From contig WGAL01000146.1 in the NCBI GenBank assembly GCA_015494845.1, forward strand, positions 1 through 7,138: DNA of 7,138 nt. Reading direction: 5' to 3'. Under the pieces are notes generated by a model. The model saw only the letters and a program-made list of their open reading frames with translations. It searched no databases and had not been told where the DNA came from. Source of the DNA: Melioribacteraceae bacterium (GTDB lineage: Bacteria > Bacteroidota > Ignavibacteria > Ignavibacteriales > Melioribacteraceae). Below, in pieces: positions 6,673-7,138 of the stretch. The number at the start of each line of letters is the position of its first letter. Positions within the stretch are counted from its first letter, which is position 1. Made by a program: the position numbers and the translations under genes.

Positions 6673-6699
6673 GCTTAAATTGATTTCTAAAAATAAAAT
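6671..6699 (+). promoter_or_regulatory. Possible promoter for the thiamine pyrophosphokinase gene
   Basis: TTGCTT (6671-6676), a 17-base spacer and TAAAAT (6694-6699) resemble sigma-70 -35 and -10 boxes directly after the terminator. A start about six bases downstream would fall at the ATG at 6704, giving a leaderless or nearly leaderless mRNA. That fits the lack of any Shine-Dalgarno there. The region is AT-rich, so this is weak evidence. I saw no THI-box riboswitch in the 99-base spacer. Confidence 0.2.
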
Positions 6700-6703
6700 T
6701 TTT

Positions 6704-7138
6704 ATGAAAGCGTTAATTATTGGAAACGGAAACCCGCCGCGGAAAAGCGATTTGAAATATTTGCAAAAGCGCAGCTATCAATTTTTAATTGCGGCAGACG
6801 GCGGCGCAAACTCTTTGCGCAAAATGGGAATTACGCCGGAAATTATCATCGGCGACCTCGATTCCGCCACGCCGGAGACGCTTGAATTTTTCAGCGGCAA
6901 AGCAAAAATCAAACGCTTAAAACGCCAATCCGATACCGATGTTGAAAAAGCGTTAAAATTCCTTATCTCAAAAAAATTCGATGAAGTGATTTTACTCGGC
7001 GCAACCGGCGACAGACTCGACCACTCGCTTTACAATATCGGCGTGATGTTGAAATATTCGGATGAAATTGAAATCGGGATTTTGCACGGAAAAACTTTCG
7101 GCAAAGTTTACGAAGGCGACGTAAAACTAAATACGGTT
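6704..7138 (+). CDS. thiN: Thiamine pyrophosphokinase, 3' end beyond window
   Basis: The open frame runs from ATG at 6704 to the window end without a stop (145 codons). The family is usually a little over 200 residues, so roughly the last third is missing. The enzyme transfers pyrophosphate from ATP to thiamine, making the cofactor thiamine diphosphate in the cytoplasm. Diagnostic motifs in order: AADGGANSL (30-38), IIGDLDSA (48-55), the SDTDVEKAL segment (76-84) and GATGDRLDHSLYN (99-111). Their acidic residues bind Mg-ATP and thiamine in known structures. No signal peptide is present, and the N-terminus MKALIIGNG is typical. There is no clear Shine-Dalgarno before the ATG (AAAATTTTT), but no alternative upstream start gives a better N-terminus. 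It is separated from the preceding exoprotein gene by a terminator and is functionally unrelated to it. Confidence 0.92.
   Translation, partial: MKALIIGNGNPPRKSDLKYLQKRSYQFLIAADGGANSLRKMGITPEIIIGDLDSATPETLEFFSGKAKIKRLKRQSDTDVEKALKFLISKKFDEVILLGATGDRLDHSLYNIGVMLKYSDEIEIGILHGKTFGKVYEGDVKLNTV

Overview
The window looks like chromosomal sequence from a bacterium of the FCB group, most likely near Ignavibacteria/Chlorobi (Bacteroidota sensu lato). Two very large secreted proteins end in a type IX secretion-type C-terminal sorting domain (QNYPNPFNPTTTI ... VYDILGREVATLV ... SGVYFYTL). The spacers and gene tails carry short palindromic repeats of a kind I associate with such genomes. The taxonomic placement is inference; no marker gene is present.

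Layout, all on the + strand. (1) 39-1001: a signal-peptide-bearing cyclophilin-type peptidyl-prolyl isomerase, followed with zero spacing by a small DUF4870-type membrane protein. (2) 1002-1060: a short spacer made largely of repeat sequence (a CCGCC/GGCGG hairpin plus three CACAAAG words) that also supplies the Shine-Dalgarno of the next gene. (3) 1061-3556: a secreted, modular M14 zinc carboxypeptidase with all active-site residues and a sorting tail. (4) 3557-3652: a spacer with a 13-base direct repeat and a perfect 28-base palindrome. (5) 3653-6604: a 983-residue secreted protein with four Asp-box (BNR) motifs, calcium-loop-like motifs and a sorting tail. (6) 6605-6703: a rho-independent terminator and weak promoter-like sequences. 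(7) 6704 to the window end: the first 145 codons of a thiamine pyrophosphokinase, cut by the window edge.

The genes do not form one pathway. The common theme is export: a periplasmic foldase, a membrane protein and two large exoproteins that probably leave the cell by type IX secretion, although no secretion-machinery gene is visible. The thiamine pyrophosphokinase is a separate cytoplasmic housekeeping gene behind a terminator.

The most interesting signal is that both sorting domains are interrupted at exactly the same place, directly after the 'TTTI(S/N)Y' strand, by a palindromic repeat element. The elements are 89 and 125 bp and start and end with the same perfect 11-bp inverted repeat (CGTCATTGCGA / TCGCAATGACG). 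Both are translated in the same frame and begin VIA and end RNDA, but their interiors differ. The second contains a further small palindrome nested inside it. This resembles the in-frame palindromic elements known from Rickettsia, here placed repeatedly in a loop of a secretion signal. I see no new enzyme system, CRISPR array, tRNA or rRNA.
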